In this document: in pieces, positions 27,398-35,794 of the stretch
Position numbering within the stretch: the stretch's first letter is position 1
How the letters are laid out: every line of letters starts with the position of its first letter
NCBI RefSeq assembly: GCF_003815015.1
Contig: NZ_RKRE01000003.1
Coordinates: 372,001 to 436,000 of the forward strand
Source of the DNA: Thermodesulfitimonas autotrophica
GTDB lineage: Bacteria > Bacillota > Desulfotomaculia > Desulfotomaculales > Ammonificaceae
Reading direction: 5' to 3'
DNA length: 64,000 bases
Notes under the pieces: model-generated
Seen by the model: the letters and a program-made list of their open reading frames with translations, nothing else
The model's database searches: none
Told to the model about the DNA's origin: nothing
Translations under genes and position numbers: made by a program

Positions 27398-28711
27398 ATG
27401 GCGATGATGGATTACGAAGAAGCGATCCGCTACATGCAAAACGCGGCGGCTGTGGGGATCAAGCCCGGGCTGGAGCGAATCGCGGCTCTGCTCGGGCGGC
27501 TGGGCAACCCCGAAAGGTGCCTGCGGGCGGTGCACGTCGGCGGAACCAACGGGAAGGGCTCGGTCTGCGCGTGTCTTACGGCAGTGCTGGTGGCCGCCGG
27601 GTACAGAGTAGGCACCTTCACCTCGCCGCACCTTCACTCCTATACCGAGCGGTTCCGGATAGACGGCCGCCCCGTGGCGCCGGCGCGACTAACTGAGCTC
27701 ATCTGGGAAGTTAAGCCAGCGCTGGAATCTCTGCGGCGGGAAGGCGTCGTCCCTACGGAATTCGAGATTCATACGGCGCTCGCCTTTCTCTTTTTTGCCC
27801 GGGAAGCGGTGGATATTGCCGTGGTTGAAGTGGGTTTGGGCGGCCGTTTTGACGCCACCAACGTCATTTTCCCAGAGGTTGCCGTGATCACGAACGTGAC
27901 GGTGGACCACACCGACTACCTCGGCGAAACAGTGGAAAAAATCGCCTGGGAAAAGGCAGGGATCATTAAATCCGGTGTTCCGGTGGTGACGGGCGCCACG
28001 GGCGCGGCGCTCGAGGTGATTGCGCGGGAATGCGACGTAAAGGGGGCGCCTCTTTTTGTTTTGGGACGTGATTTTTACCCGGTTGAACGGGAGAATGATC
28101 TTTCGGGGCAGGTGCTCGCGGTGTGTGGCTGGTGGGGTGCGTATGAAGGCCTGCGGTTGCGGCTCCCCGGACGCCACCAGCAGCGGAACGCGGCCTGTGC
28201 CGTTGCCGCGTCCCAACTGCTTGCCGAGCGGGGTTGGCGGGTGGACGCGGCAGCGATAACCAAGGGATTAGCGGCAGCGACTTGGCCGGGGCGGCTGGAA
28301 GTTGTGCGGGAAAAGCCGTTAGTCGTTCTCGACGGGGCGCACAACGCCGCAGGGGCGGAAGCGCTCAAAGAGGCCCTGACAGACTACTTTCCGGGCCGGC
28401 GCCTCGTGCTGGTCATCGGCATGTTCGCCGACAAGGAGCGGGCGGCAGTGGCGGCGACCCTCTGCCCTCTTGCCGGCGCGGTGGTAGTGACGCGCCCGCC
28501 AGGAACGCGCGCCGGCGATTGGCGGGAGCTGGCAGCGCTGGCACGGCGGCACGCCCCGGCGGTTTACGAGGTCGAGGAGATTGCGGCGGCGGTGGCGCAG
28601 GCACTCGGCTTTGCCGGGCCGGAAGACGTAGTGGTTATCACTGGCTCGCTTTACCTCATTGCCGCGGCGCGGGCCGCTTTATTAGGCTTGAGAAGACCGG
28701 ACGTCTCTTAA
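27398..28711 (+). CDS. folC: Folylpolyglutamate/dihydrofolate synthase
   Basis: Mur-ligase-like ATPase that adds glutamate to folates. The P-loop VGGTNGKGSVCACL (about residue 47-60), the FTSPHL motif, ITNVTVDHTDYLG and the WEKAGIIK Mg/ATP site are all present. The C-terminal domain has VLDGAHNAAGAEAL. About 437 residues. The start is uncertain: ATGs at 27398, 27404 and 27407 and a GTG at 27341 are in frame, with no strong ribosome site at any. I take 27398. It sits 69 bases after valS and is likely co-transcribed. Confidence 0.92.
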   Translation: MAMMDYEEAIRYMQNAAAVGIKPGLERIAALLGRLGNPERCLRAVHVGGTNGKGSVCACLTAVLVAAGYRVGTFTSPHLHSYTERFRIDGRPVAPARLTELIWEVKPALESLRREGVVPTEFEIHTALAFLFFAREAVDIAVVEVGLGGRFDATNVIFPEVAVITNVTVDHTDYLGETVEKIAWEKAGIIKSGVPVVTGATGAALEVIARECDVKGAPLFVLGRDFYPVERENDLSGQVLAVCGWWGAYEGLRLRLPGRHQQRNAACAVAASQLLAERGWRVDAAAITKGLAAATWPGRLEVVREKPLVVLDGAHNAAGAEALKEALTDYFPGRRLVLVIGMFADKERAAVAATLCPLAGAVVVTRPPGTRAGDWRELAALARRHAPAVYEVEEIAAAVAQALGFAGPEDVVVITGSLYLIAAARAALLGLRRPDVS

Positions 28712-28790
28712 AAACCCGGAGAATGGTACCCCCGCAAATGAGCAAATAATAGGTTCAGAGCGGGGAAAAACTATTTTTCGGGGTGGAAGT

Positions 28791-29117
28791 ATGGAAATCG
28801 ATCTTGGCTGGAACGAGTTTAAGGAGTGGCTCGGCAAGGGGTTGAAGGCGCTGCGGCTTTTAGGTGTATCTGATGAGAACGCGGAGGATATCAGCTACCG
28901 CTTTGGCGAGCTCTTGAACCGCTACGTTGATTCGGCCAACCGGGAGCAGCGGTTGATAAAAGAGCTGTGGGACCAGGGCAACGAGATCGAGCGCCGGGCA
29001 CTCGCCTCGATGCTCGCCCGGCTTGTTGAGCGCGATACTATCGAACGCAAGAAACCCTCGCGGTTGAGTGATGTGGAAGGGCCCGACGAAACGACGGAGG
29101 GGCGGAAGAAGCCGTAA
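28791..29117 (+). CDS. DUF3243 family protein
   Basis: A 108-residue soluble helical protein. The core (residues 1-80) matches the DUF3243 family of spore-forming Firmicutes, including the NRYVDSANREQRLIKELWDQGNEIERRALASMLARLV segment in two halves around residues 43-80. A charged, disordered tail follows. Function is unknown. A GGGGTGGAAG site precedes the ATG. It is followed immediately by a 7-base-period repeat and a terminator. Confidence 0.75.
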   Translation: MEIDLGWNEFKEWLGKGLKALRLLGVSDENAEDISYRFGELLNRYVDSANREQRLIKELWDQGNEIERRALASMLARLVERDTIERKKPSRLSDVEGPDETTEGRKKP

Positions 29118-29120
29118 ACA

Positions 29121-29148
29121 GAAGTTAGAAGCCGGAGGTCGGAAGTCA
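29121..29148 (+). repeat. Degenerate tandem repeat, 7-base period, four units
   Basis: Units GAAGTTA, GAAGCCG, GAGGTCG, GAAGTCA run head to tail starting four bases after the DUF3243 stop codon. The consensus is GAAGTCR. It resembles two other 7-base-period arrays in this window (29923-29950 and 53305-53346) in length and position but not in sequence. Confidence 0.7.
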
Positions 29149-29149
29149 G

Positions 29150-29181
29150 AAAAAGAGGAGAGGATCCTGGCCTCTTTTTTT
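29150..29181 (+). terminator. Terminator after the DUF3243 gene
   Basis: AAAAAGAGG (29150-29158) pairs with CCTCTTTTT (29171-29179), with the T-run forming part of the stem. The left arm begins at the end of the adjoining 7-base repeat. Confidence 0.75.
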
Positions 29182-29286
29182 GTTCTGGGTTGAATTTTAG
29201 CTCCGGAATTCTGTTTTCCACGCCACGTTGACTGGTGACACATGATTTTTGTGACCGGCTTGTGGCTCTATTTTTTAGGGTGCTTA

Positions 29287-29859
29287 CTATGTTCCCTGCT
29301 TGTAATATCCCGTAAATATAGATTTCAGTTTTCCTACGCTGTCGGTTAAGGCCAGGTAGATGTGGCCGGCCATGGTGGCGGCGGTTAGGAGGGTGAGGGA
29401 GTAGAGGAGCTGCCGGATGCGGGCAAGCCCTCCCAGCCACTTAACGGGCCGGGAAAAGGTGTGCGGCGCGTAGAGGAAGAACCCTAAGGGTAAAGCGAAG
29501 ATGGCTTCGAGCGGCCAGAAGGTATAGAGGAACTTCTGGCCAATATTGTATTTGCGGAACTGCGGTTTTTTGTCCGTAAGGTAGAGGTGGTACCTGGCAA
29601 AAGACGGTAATTTCTTGAGGTCGTGCCGCTCGGGGAGGATCAACCGCCACTCCCGGCGCAGGGCAGCGTAATAGAGGCGGGCGACAAAGCCGCCGGTGAA
29701 GAGAAAGCCGGCGAGCGAATGAAGCTTCCGCGCGGTGCGGGGGCTACCGTGGTAGGGCGGATTGGTAAGGTAAAGGCCGGTAGCCACAAGGGTGATGGCC
29801 AGGGGGGCGAGCGTCCAGTGAAAGATTCTTGCGGGTAGCGGGTGGCGTAATTGCATCAT
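29287..29859 (-). CDS. Cytochrome b561-type membrane subunit (hydrogenase/formate dehydrogenase gamma family)
   Basis: A 190-residue four-helix membrane protein of the HyaC/FdnI cytochrome b family. Helices lie around residues 12-30, 45-64, 110-132 and 150-172. Probable heme b ligands are His in RIFHW, RKLHSLAGF and MAGHIYLAL. The ATG at 29859 (MMQLRHPLPARIFHW) is chosen because AGGAGG lies 6 bases upstream; the in-frame ATG at 29925 falls inside a tandem repeat. It is the last gene of the [NiFe] hydrogenase operon, so it probably links that enzyme to the quinone pool. It could also serve the formate dehydrogenase, which lacks its own gamma subunit here. Confidence 0.83.
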   Translation of the reverse strand: MMQLRHPLPARIFHWTLAPLAITLVATGLYLTNPPYHGSPRTARKLHSLAGFLFTGGFVARLYYAALRREWRLILPERHDLKKLPSFARYHLYLTDKKPQFRKYNIGQKFLYTFWPLEAIFALPLGFFLYAPHTFSRPVKWLGGLARIRQLLYSLTLLTAATMAGHIYLALTDSVGKLKSIFTGYYKQGT

Positions 29860-29922
29860 CTTCCTCCTCCTGAGCAAGGCGAGATTTTTCGGTGCCTTTT
29901 TATCTTCACTCTCCAGTCTTTT

Positions 29923-29950
29923 CATCCTTCATCCTTCATCCTTCATCCTT
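29923..29950 (-). repeat. Perfect tandem repeat AAGGATG x4 at the hydrogenase/cytochrome junction
   Basis: Four exact copies of AAGGATG (minus strand) span 29950-29923. The two upstream units encode the last four residues (KDEG) and supply the TGA stop of the hydrogenase large subunit. The other two lie between the genes and contain ATG triplets preceded by AAGG. Confidence 0.9.
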
Positions 29951-31327
29951 CCTAATAAGGTGGGTGGCGCACGCGTAGCAGGGGTCGAAGGAACGGATGA
30001 TCCGCCCGATTTCGACCGGTTCTGCCGGGTCGGCCACCGGGGTCCCTATAAGCGCCTCCTCCACCGGCCCGGGCTTGCCTTTGTCATCCCGCGGGGAGAA
30101 GTTCCACGCCGACGGGGTGATGATTTCGTAACGGCTGAGGCGCCCTCCTTCCACCCGGAGGTAGTGCAAAAGAGGCCCTCGCATGGCGTCGGTGAGGCCG
30201 AGGCCCTCTCCTGCCCGCGGGATTTCGTAAGGGGTGAAGATGGGTCTGCCCGGTTCAAGCTCCTCTATCCACTGCGCCATTAATTGGCAGAGTATTTCCG
30301 TTTCTTTCACGCGGGCCAGAAGCCGGTCGAGAACGCTAACCCCCCGGCGGTAACGCCCTGTTACCCAGAGACGGGCGAGGGGACCGCCCTCGAACGCCTT
30401 TCCCGCGTAGCGCGGCGCCTTAATCCAGGAGTAGGCGCCGGGTTTGTCCGGCTGCGGCCGGGTTGCAGCCCGGCCGGGCGCCTCCGGGGCCGCTGCCGCT
30501 TCAAAATAGGCGTGGCGGAGGTGCTCGGCGACGGCGTTTATGTCTACTGCTTGGGCACCGTTATCATCTTCGACCACGCCGCCAGGGAAGTGGAAGTGCG
30601 TTCTTTCCGGGTTTACCGGATACATGCCGAAAGTCAAGAGGCGCAGGGGGCGCTGGCCACGTTCGAAGTAGTCCTTGTAGGCGGCCGCGAGCGTTTCGGC
30701 ATCGGGGAGCATCTTCGCGGCGATAAACCGACCGAGGCGGTCGAGCTTGGCTTTTAAGTCTAGGATCAGGGCGCCATCCGGTGGAAAAGAGGCGCCGCCG
30801 GCAAGAATACCGTGCTGGTGGGGCGCCTTCCCGCCAAGCGCGGCGACGATTTCGTGGGTGACGCGGGCGATGCCGACAGCTTCAGAGTAATGGGCCATCA
30901 GGCGGGCCTCAACCTCCGGCGGCAAGCGGTAATCATACCGGTAGCGAGGGGTGAACGGCGGTTTCGCGGGCCCCCGGACGTAATCGGGCAGGGCAAGCAA
31001 GTAGAAGTGCCGGATGTGGTTCTGGAGGGTTTCGGCCGCTAGGATGAGGTTCCGGATGAGGTGGCCGTTTTGCGGCGGCACCACACCCGCCAGGTTTTCG
31101 AGCGCGTAGGCAGCGGCGGTGGCGTGGGCTGCGGCGCAGATGCCGCAGATGCGCTGGGCAAGATAGGGAGCGTCGCGCGGGTCGCGGCCGCGGAGCAGCA
31201 GCTCAAAGCCGCGAAAAAAAAGGGCCCCGACGCGGCAGTCCGCAACCCTGCCGTCAGCAACGGTTATCTCTACGTGGCCGCAGTTGTTAGCGCGGGTGAT
31301 GGGGCTTAGCACAATCTGCTTTCGCAC
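29936..31327 (-). CDS. [NiFe] hydrogenase large subunit
   Basis: Catalytic subunit that binds the Ni-Fe centre. The N-terminal Cys pair is RICGIC (C61, C64) followed by AAAH. The C-terminal pair is DPCYACATH (C450, C453), after which LIRKDEG is the peptide expected to be removed by a hydrogenase maturation protease. 463 residues, slightly short for a group 1 enzyme. The first motif is divergent (SPITRANNCGHVEI, where most have PITRIEGH). Start is GTG at 31327 with GAGGTG six bases away. No maturation (hyp) or protease gene is in the window. Confidence 0.93.
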   Translation of the reverse strand: MRKQIVLSPITRANNCGHVEITVADGRVADCRVGALFFRGFELLLRGRDPRDAPYLAQRICGICAAAHATAAAYALENLAGVVPPQNGHLIRNLILAAETLQNHIRHFYLLALPDYVRGPAKPPFTPRYRYDYRLPPEVEARLMAHYSEAVGIARVTHEIVAALGGKAPHQHGILAGGASFPPDGALILDLKAKLDRLGRFIAAKMLPDAETLAAAYKDYFERGQRPLRLLTFGMYPVNPERTHFHFPGGVVEDDNGAQAVDINAVAEHLRHAYFEAAAAPEAPGRAATRPQPDKPGAYSWIKAPRYAGKAFEGGPLARLWVTGRYRRGVSVLDRLLARVKETEILCQLMAQWIEELEPGRPIFTPYEIPRAGEGLGLTDAMRGPLLHYLRVEGGRLSRYEIITPSAWNFSPRDDKGKPGPVEEALIGTPVADPAEPVEIGRIIRSFDPCYACATHLIRKDEG

Positions 31328-31395
31328 GGGCTCACCTCTCTGTTAAGGAGTTATTCATAATATTTACTGCTTTTATTGCCGTGAGAACGCCAGAC

Positions 31396-31851
31396 CTATC
31401 TTTGCACCTCCCCGGTCTTAAGCCGCGCGGCCACGGTGAAGAGGACAAGGCCAAAGACGAGGTGGCCGACCAGCAAGGTGGCGCTCGTCCCAACGTCCGG
31501 GCGGAGTAGCCGCTCGGGGACTACCATCTGAGCGAGAAAGCCGTAGCCCACAAGCCATAAAAGACCGCCGAAAACTATCCCCTTGAGGTAGAGGAAATCC
31601 CACCCCGTAGCCCTGAGGAAATAAACGCCGGCAAGTCCCCCCAGAACGGCCGTCAGCCAGTCCACGGCGAAGCCCACCAGCAGTGCGGGCAGGGTATTGA
31701 GGGGAACGTTTGGCGGCAGGAGGGCGGCGGCGGCGAAATGGAGGCTCGTTGTTTTGGCTGCCCCGGCCCAGTAGAGTAGGAGGTTGACCGCGAGCTTGCT
31801 AAGCCCTCCCGCTGTCCCTGCGACAACGCCGGTATAAACCGTATCGCGCAT
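31396..31851 (-). CDS. Unknown 4-TM membrane protein in the hydrogenase operon
   Basis: A 151-residue hydrophobic protein with four predicted transmembrane helices (about 5-28, 55-78, 85-110 and 120-142) and short loops. No cysteine, and a single histidine in the last helix (LLVGHLVFG), so it is unlikely to be a cytochrome or Fe-S protein. It lies between the small- and large-subunit genes, with 48- and 68-base gaps, and has a GGAGAG ribosome site. I do not recognise the family. Position suggests a membrane anchor or ion-handling partner for the hydrogenase, which is speculation. Confidence 0.6.
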   Translation of the reverse strand: MRDTVYTGVVAGTAGGLSKLAVNLLLYWAGAAKTTSLHFAAAALLPPNVPLNTLPALLVGFAVDWLTAVLGGLAGVYFLRATGWDFLYLKGIVFGGLLWLVGYGFLAQMVVPERLLRPDVGTSATLLVGHLVFGLVLFTVAARLKTGEVQR

Positions 31852-31899
31852 GAGATTCTCTCCTTGAACTGTTTTGGCGTTTAAGGTTGAAGTGCGCCG

Positions 31900-32892
31900 T
31901 TAGTCCAGGCGCCGCGGCAGGAGCTTGCGTAACGCCCGCGCGGTGCGGGTTTTCCCCTTACGCGCTTTCTTCAGCGTTTGGGCCAGCCTGCCGGTAGCAA
32001 TGTTGGCGGTTAGGTGCGCGCCGATGCCGAGTGCCGTCAGCGCCCCCGTAAACAGACCCGCGCGGTCGGCGCTAAGGCGCAGGGGCGGCGCTTTGAAGTC
32101 CGGCAGGTGTTCAAAGAAGGGGGAAAGGCCGTCGGGGAACTCGGGGCTCGCGCAGCCGATGCAGGGGGTGTTGGCTCCGACCGGCCAATTGGTGTGCTCG
32201 CCGCACCACTGGCGCACCGGGCAGTCGGCGTGGGTCACCGGCCCCTTGCAGCCGAGCCGGTACAGGCACCCGGGTTCGCCCGGCTGCGAGGCGAAGTTGC
32301 CGTTTTCGAAGTCCGCGCGCCGCGGACAGCGATCGTGCACCGTTTCGCCGAAGTAAATGAGGGGCCGATTATAGGCATCGAGTTCTGGCTCGCCGTGGGC
32401 CACTAAGTGATAAAGGGTGCCGGCGAGCCAGTCCGGGTGAACCGGGCAACCGGGGACGTTGATTACCTTTTGCGGGACCACAGCGCTTACCGGCTTGGCT
32501 CCGGTGGGATTGGGGTGGGCGGCGTAAGGGCCGCCGAAGGCGGCGCAGGTGCCGGCGGCTACCACATACCGTGCTTTTGCCGCCAGCTCTTGCACCGCTT
32601 CGAGGGCCGTCCAAGGCTGGCCGGCGCGGTACGCGATGACGCAATAACGGCCTTGTGCTGCCGTCGGGATGTTCCCTTCGACCACCAGGATGTACTCCCC
32701 TGCCGCGCCATTCAAAGCTGCTGCGAGCGGCTCAAGCGCGAGGTCCCCTTCGGCTGCCATGGTGAAGGGTTCGAAGCGGAAGTCAAAATAGTCTTCTGCC
32801 ATCTGGCAGAAGTTAGGGTGACGTGCGTTGAGGAGCGAAAGGATATCTCCGGCACAGCTGTTGGTGGTGAGCCAAATTATTTTTGGCCGCAT
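31900..32892 (-). CDS. [NiFe] hydrogenase small subunit with Asp at a proximal-cluster position, no Tat signal
   Basis: Electron-transfer subunit of 330 residues. The usual CxxC that starts the proximal cluster reads C13-A-G-D16 (WLTTNSCAGDILSLL), so the second Cys is Asp. Later ligands are conventional: AAGTCAAFGG, VPGCPVHPDW, VHDRCPRR, GCLYRLGCKGP, CPVRQWCGEH and NTPCIGC. It begins directly at the first strand with no twin-arginine signal; GGAGGCGC just upstream of the minus-strand ATG at 32892 fixes the start. There is no clear C-terminal membrane helix. The C-x-G-D arrangement recalls group 1h (actinobacterial-type) hydrogenases with a 3Cys-1Asp cluster. First gene of the operon. Confidence 0.9.
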   Translation of the reverse strand: MRPKIIWLTTNSCAGDILSLLNARHPNFCQMAEDYFDFRFEPFTMAAEGDLALEPLAAALNGAAGEYILVVEGNIPTAAQGRYCVIAYRAGQPWTALEAVQELAAKARYVVAAGTCAAFGGPYAAHPNPTGAKPVSAVVPQKVINVPGCPVHPDWLAGTLYHLVAHGEPELDAYNRPLIYFGETVHDRCPRRADFENGNFASQPGEPGCLYRLGCKGPVTHADCPVRQWCGEHTNWPVGANTPCIGCASPEFPDGLSPFFEHLPDFKAPPLRLSADRAGLFTGALTALGIGAHLTANIATGRLAQTLKKARKGKTRTARALRKLLPRRLD

Positions 32893-33031
32893 CCAGCGCC
32901 TCCGATCCGTTTTTTCTATTATTAGCTTTCTGGCGGCAGGGGATGCGTTATGAGGGGAGCGAGAGGCGGGACGCAGGCGGGGCTATTATTTTTTGCTGGC
33001 AGAGAAAAAATATAGAGCGGGTGGTAAAGCG

Positions 33032-34174
33032 GTGCGCGAGGAAGGAAGGATTTCCGCCTTCACGGCGATGGTTTACCAGGTGGCCATTGTGCTGGCGACG
33101 GCCGTTTTTTTTGTCCCTTCAATCATGGTGACCAAAGCGCGGCAGGACGCGTGGCTTTCCGGGTTTCTCGCCTGTCTTTTCGGCTTCCTGGTGGTTTTTA
33201 TCGCCACCAGATTGGCCCTGCGTTTTCCGGAAGAAACGGTGGTGGAGTATGCACCCCGGCTTCTCGGAAAGTTTGGCGGCAAGTTGGTCGGCTTTATCTA
33301 CACCTTTTACTTTTTCTACGGGGGCTATTACGTTATGCGCCAGTTCGGGGAGCTCATGGCCACGGCTTATTACCCCCATACCCCGATTATCGTTTTTATC
33401 GTGGTTCTCGGTTTGTTGGCGTGTTACGTGACTTATTTGGGACTGGAGGTTTTATGCCGGGTTATTTTGGTTTGGGGGGTCTTTGCCCCGGTCTTCCTCC
33501 TGCTTTTACTTTTGCTGGTCAAGGATATTCAGGTAACCCGCTTTCTCCCCCTGATGGAGTTTGGGATTGGTCCGGTAATATGCGGGACGATTGCGCCGGC
33601 CGGGTGGCTGGCGCAGATGGCAGTGGTCTTTATGCTGGTCCCTTTTATAAGCGACCGGTGGCGGGTGCTCCGCACGAGTTTAACCGCGGTACTAAGCGTG
33701 TTTTTTCTGGGCGAAGTGGTACTGGTGACCGCTATCGGCGCGATGGGAGCGGAGACGGTAAGCCGTCTTTTGTTCCCTGCCTTTACCCTCTTCCGGCGGG
33801 TTCACGTGGCCAGCTTGCCGGTCTTGGACCGGTTGGACGCCATCTTCATGATGCTCTGGATGGGCGGGATGTTCCTTAACTTAGCAACTTTTTTCCACGC
33901 CGGGATGCTGGGCTTAGGGCAATGGTTAGGGTTAAAAAGCTACCGCCCCCTCATCTTCCCGGTAGGGGCGCTTTTGGCGGCCCTTTCAATTCAGTCTTGG
34001 GATAGCGTTACGGAGCTTGCGGACTTTTCGGTACATATTTTTCCGTATATGGCGATTTTGGTCAATTTCCTCCTAACGGTTTTGCTCCTTTTCGTGGCCC
34101 TGGTTCGTAAGGAGGCGCAGGGACAAAACAAGGTGGGTGAGCGGCGTGCGCCGGCGGCTGATAAGAAAGCTTAG
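33032..34174 (+). CDS. gerAB: Spore germination permease GerAB family
   Basis: Inner spore-membrane germinant receptor subunit B, of the amino acid permease (APC) superfamily. About 380 residues and some ten hydrophobic helices starting at ISAFTAMVYQVAIVLATAVFF. GTG at 33032 is taken as the start (GGGTGG 7 bases upstream); a TTG at 32993 is also in frame. The order B-A-C differs from the Bacillus gerA order A-B-C. It overlaps gerAA. Its ligand specificity cannot be read from sequence. Confidence 0.88.
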   Translation: MREEGRISAFTAMVYQVAIVLATAVFFVPSIMVTKARQDAWLSGFLACLFGFLVVFIATRLALRFPEETVVEYAPRLLGKFGGKLVGFIYTFYFFYGGYYVMRQFGELMATAYYPHTPIIVFIVVLGLLACYVTYLGLEVLCRVILVWGVFAPVFLLLLLLLVKDIQVTRFLPLMEFGIGPVICGTIAPAGWLAQMAVVFMLVPFISDRWRVLRTSLTAVLSVFFLGEVVLVTAIGAMGAETVSRLLFPAFTLFRRVHVASLPVLDRLDAIFMMLWMGGMFLNLATFFHAGMLGLGQWLGLKSYRPLIFPVGALLAALSIQSWDSVTELADFSVHIFPYMAILVNFLLTVLLLFVALVRKEAQGQNKVGERRAPAADKKA

Positions 34175-35771
34175 CGATCTTTTAATCCAGTCCAAGAGAC
34201 CCGGGTGGGTGGAAGAGACGCCGCCGCCGTCCCCACCACCGCCGCAGGGCGGTTCGGGACGGGTCTGGGAACCGGCGGAGCTGAAGGAGATGCCGGTTGT
34301 GCCGGATCTGGCAGCAAATCTCCGGGTGCTCCGCGGGTTGTTAGGGGGCAATACCGATTTTGTTATCCGGGAATTCAAGGCAGCAGGTAAGGTGCCCGCG
34401 GCGCTCGCCTACCTTTCGGGGATGGTGGAGCGGGCGCAGCTCAACTACCACATCCTTGAGCGACTGATGCTCGATTACCCCGCAGGAACGGCGGTGAACA
34501 TGGTGGCCGTTAGGGAGCGGGTGATTACCGTTGCCGAGCTCGAAGACTGCCAAAACTTCTGGCAGGTAGCGGAAGTGGTTTTAGCCGGGAAAGCGGTTCT
34601 TTTCTTAGCGGGCGAACCGCAGGCGTTAGGGCTGGATACTCGGGGCTACGAGACGCGGCCTATTGGTGATCCCGAGATCGAGAGTGTGGTCCGCGGTCCC
34701 CGGGACGCCTTCGTAGAGGATATTGAGCGGAACATTATGCTCGTTAGGCGGCGACTAAAGACCCCAAACTTAGTGGTGGAAAGGTTTAACCTTGGGCGAC
34801 TGACCCAGTCGGTAGTGGTTCTCCTTTATATTAAAGGGCTGGCGATGCCGGAGTTGGTCGCGGAGGTCCGGTCGCGCGTCAAGAGGATAGATGTGGATGC
34901 CGTTTTCGGCTGCCATTACGTGGAGGAGATGGTAGCTGACAGCCCGCATTCTCTTTTCCCGCAGACCATCGCCACCGAGCGTCCCGACCGGGTAGCGGCG
35001 GCCCTGTGCGAGGGGAAAGTGGTTTGCCTGATAGATACTGCGCCGATGGCGTTGATTTTGCCAGCCACCCTTGCCGCCCTTTTGCAATCGCCGGAAGATT
35101 ACTACCATCCCTACGTCATCAGCACTGCCATCCGCTGGCTGCGCTACCTGGCCTTCTTTATTTCGGTGACGGCTTCGCCGCTCTACGTGGCGATCACCAC
35201 CTTCCACCAGGAGATGATTCCCTTCCGGCTCCTCCTTTCCGTGGCGGCGGCCCGGGAGGGGGTGCCACTGCCGGCGGTCCTCGAGGCGCTCGTGATGGAG
35301 CTAACCTTTGAGCTTTTGCGGGAAGCAGGGATAAGGTTCCCGCGGCCCGTCGGTCAGGCGGTGAGCATCGTCGGGGCCCTGGTTATCGGGGAGGCGGCGG
35401 TTACGGCGGGGGTGGTCTCGCCGCTAATGGTGATTATAGTGGCGCTGGCCGGCATTGCGTCTTTCGCCACGCCTTCTTACGAACTGGCGATCCCGATGCG
35501 CCTCCTGCGCTTCCCGTTGATGGTTTTGGCCGGAAGCTTCGGCCTTTTTGGGCTCACGGCCGGGCTGTTAGCAATGCTTGTCCACCTAGCGGGGCTGCGC
35601 TCTTTCGGGGTGCCGTACCTTTCTCCCGTGGCGCCGCTCAAGTTCGCCGATCTGAAGGATGTCTTGGTGCGGGCGCCCCTCTGGATGATGCGCACCCGTC
35701 CCGAGACGGCCAAACGCAACTGGTACCGGATGCCCCCGGGGCTCAAACCCGGGCCACCGCCGGAGGAATAG
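34146..35771 (+). CDS. gerAA: Spore germination protein GerAA family
   Basis: Germinant receptor subunit A, about 541 residues. A soluble N-terminal domain begins with a proline-rich stretch (about residues 26-40) and contains RGPRDAFVEDIERNIMLVRRRLKTPNLVVE, split at about residues 180-210 as in the family. The membrane domain starts with RWLRYLAFFISVTASPLYVAITTFHQEMIP and carries ISVVGAL-like helices. GTG at 34146 has AGGTGG nine bases away; GTG at 34137 abuts that site. The reading frame overlaps gerAB. Confidence 0.9.
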   Translation: MRRRLIRKLSDLLIQSKRPGWVEETPPPSPPPPQGGSGRVWEPAELKEMPVVPDLAANLRVLRGLLGGNTDFVIREFKAAGKVPAALAYLSGMVERAQLNYHILERLMLDYPAGTAVNMVAVRERVITVAELEDCQNFWQVAEVVLAGKAVLFLAGEPQALGLDTRGYETRPIGDPEIESVVRGPRDAFVEDIERNIMLVRRRLKTPNLVVERFNLGRLTQSVVVLLYIKGLAMPELVAEVRSRVKRIDVDAVFGCHYVEEMVADSPHSLFPQTIATERPDRVAAALCEGKVVCLIDTAPMALILPATLAALLQSPEDYYHPYVISTAIRWLRYLAFFISVTASPLYVAITTFHQEMIPFRLLLSVAAAREGVPLPAVLEALVMELTFELLREAGIRFPRPVGQAVSIVGALVIGEAAVTAGVVSPLMVIIVALAGIASFATPSYELAIPMRLLRFPLMVLAGSFGLFGLTAGLLAMLVHLAGLRSFGVPYLSPVAPLKFADLKDVLVRAPLWMMRTRPETAKRNWYRMPPGLKPGPPPEE

Positions 35772-35794
35772 AGGTCGGAGAGGGGGTGGTTGGT

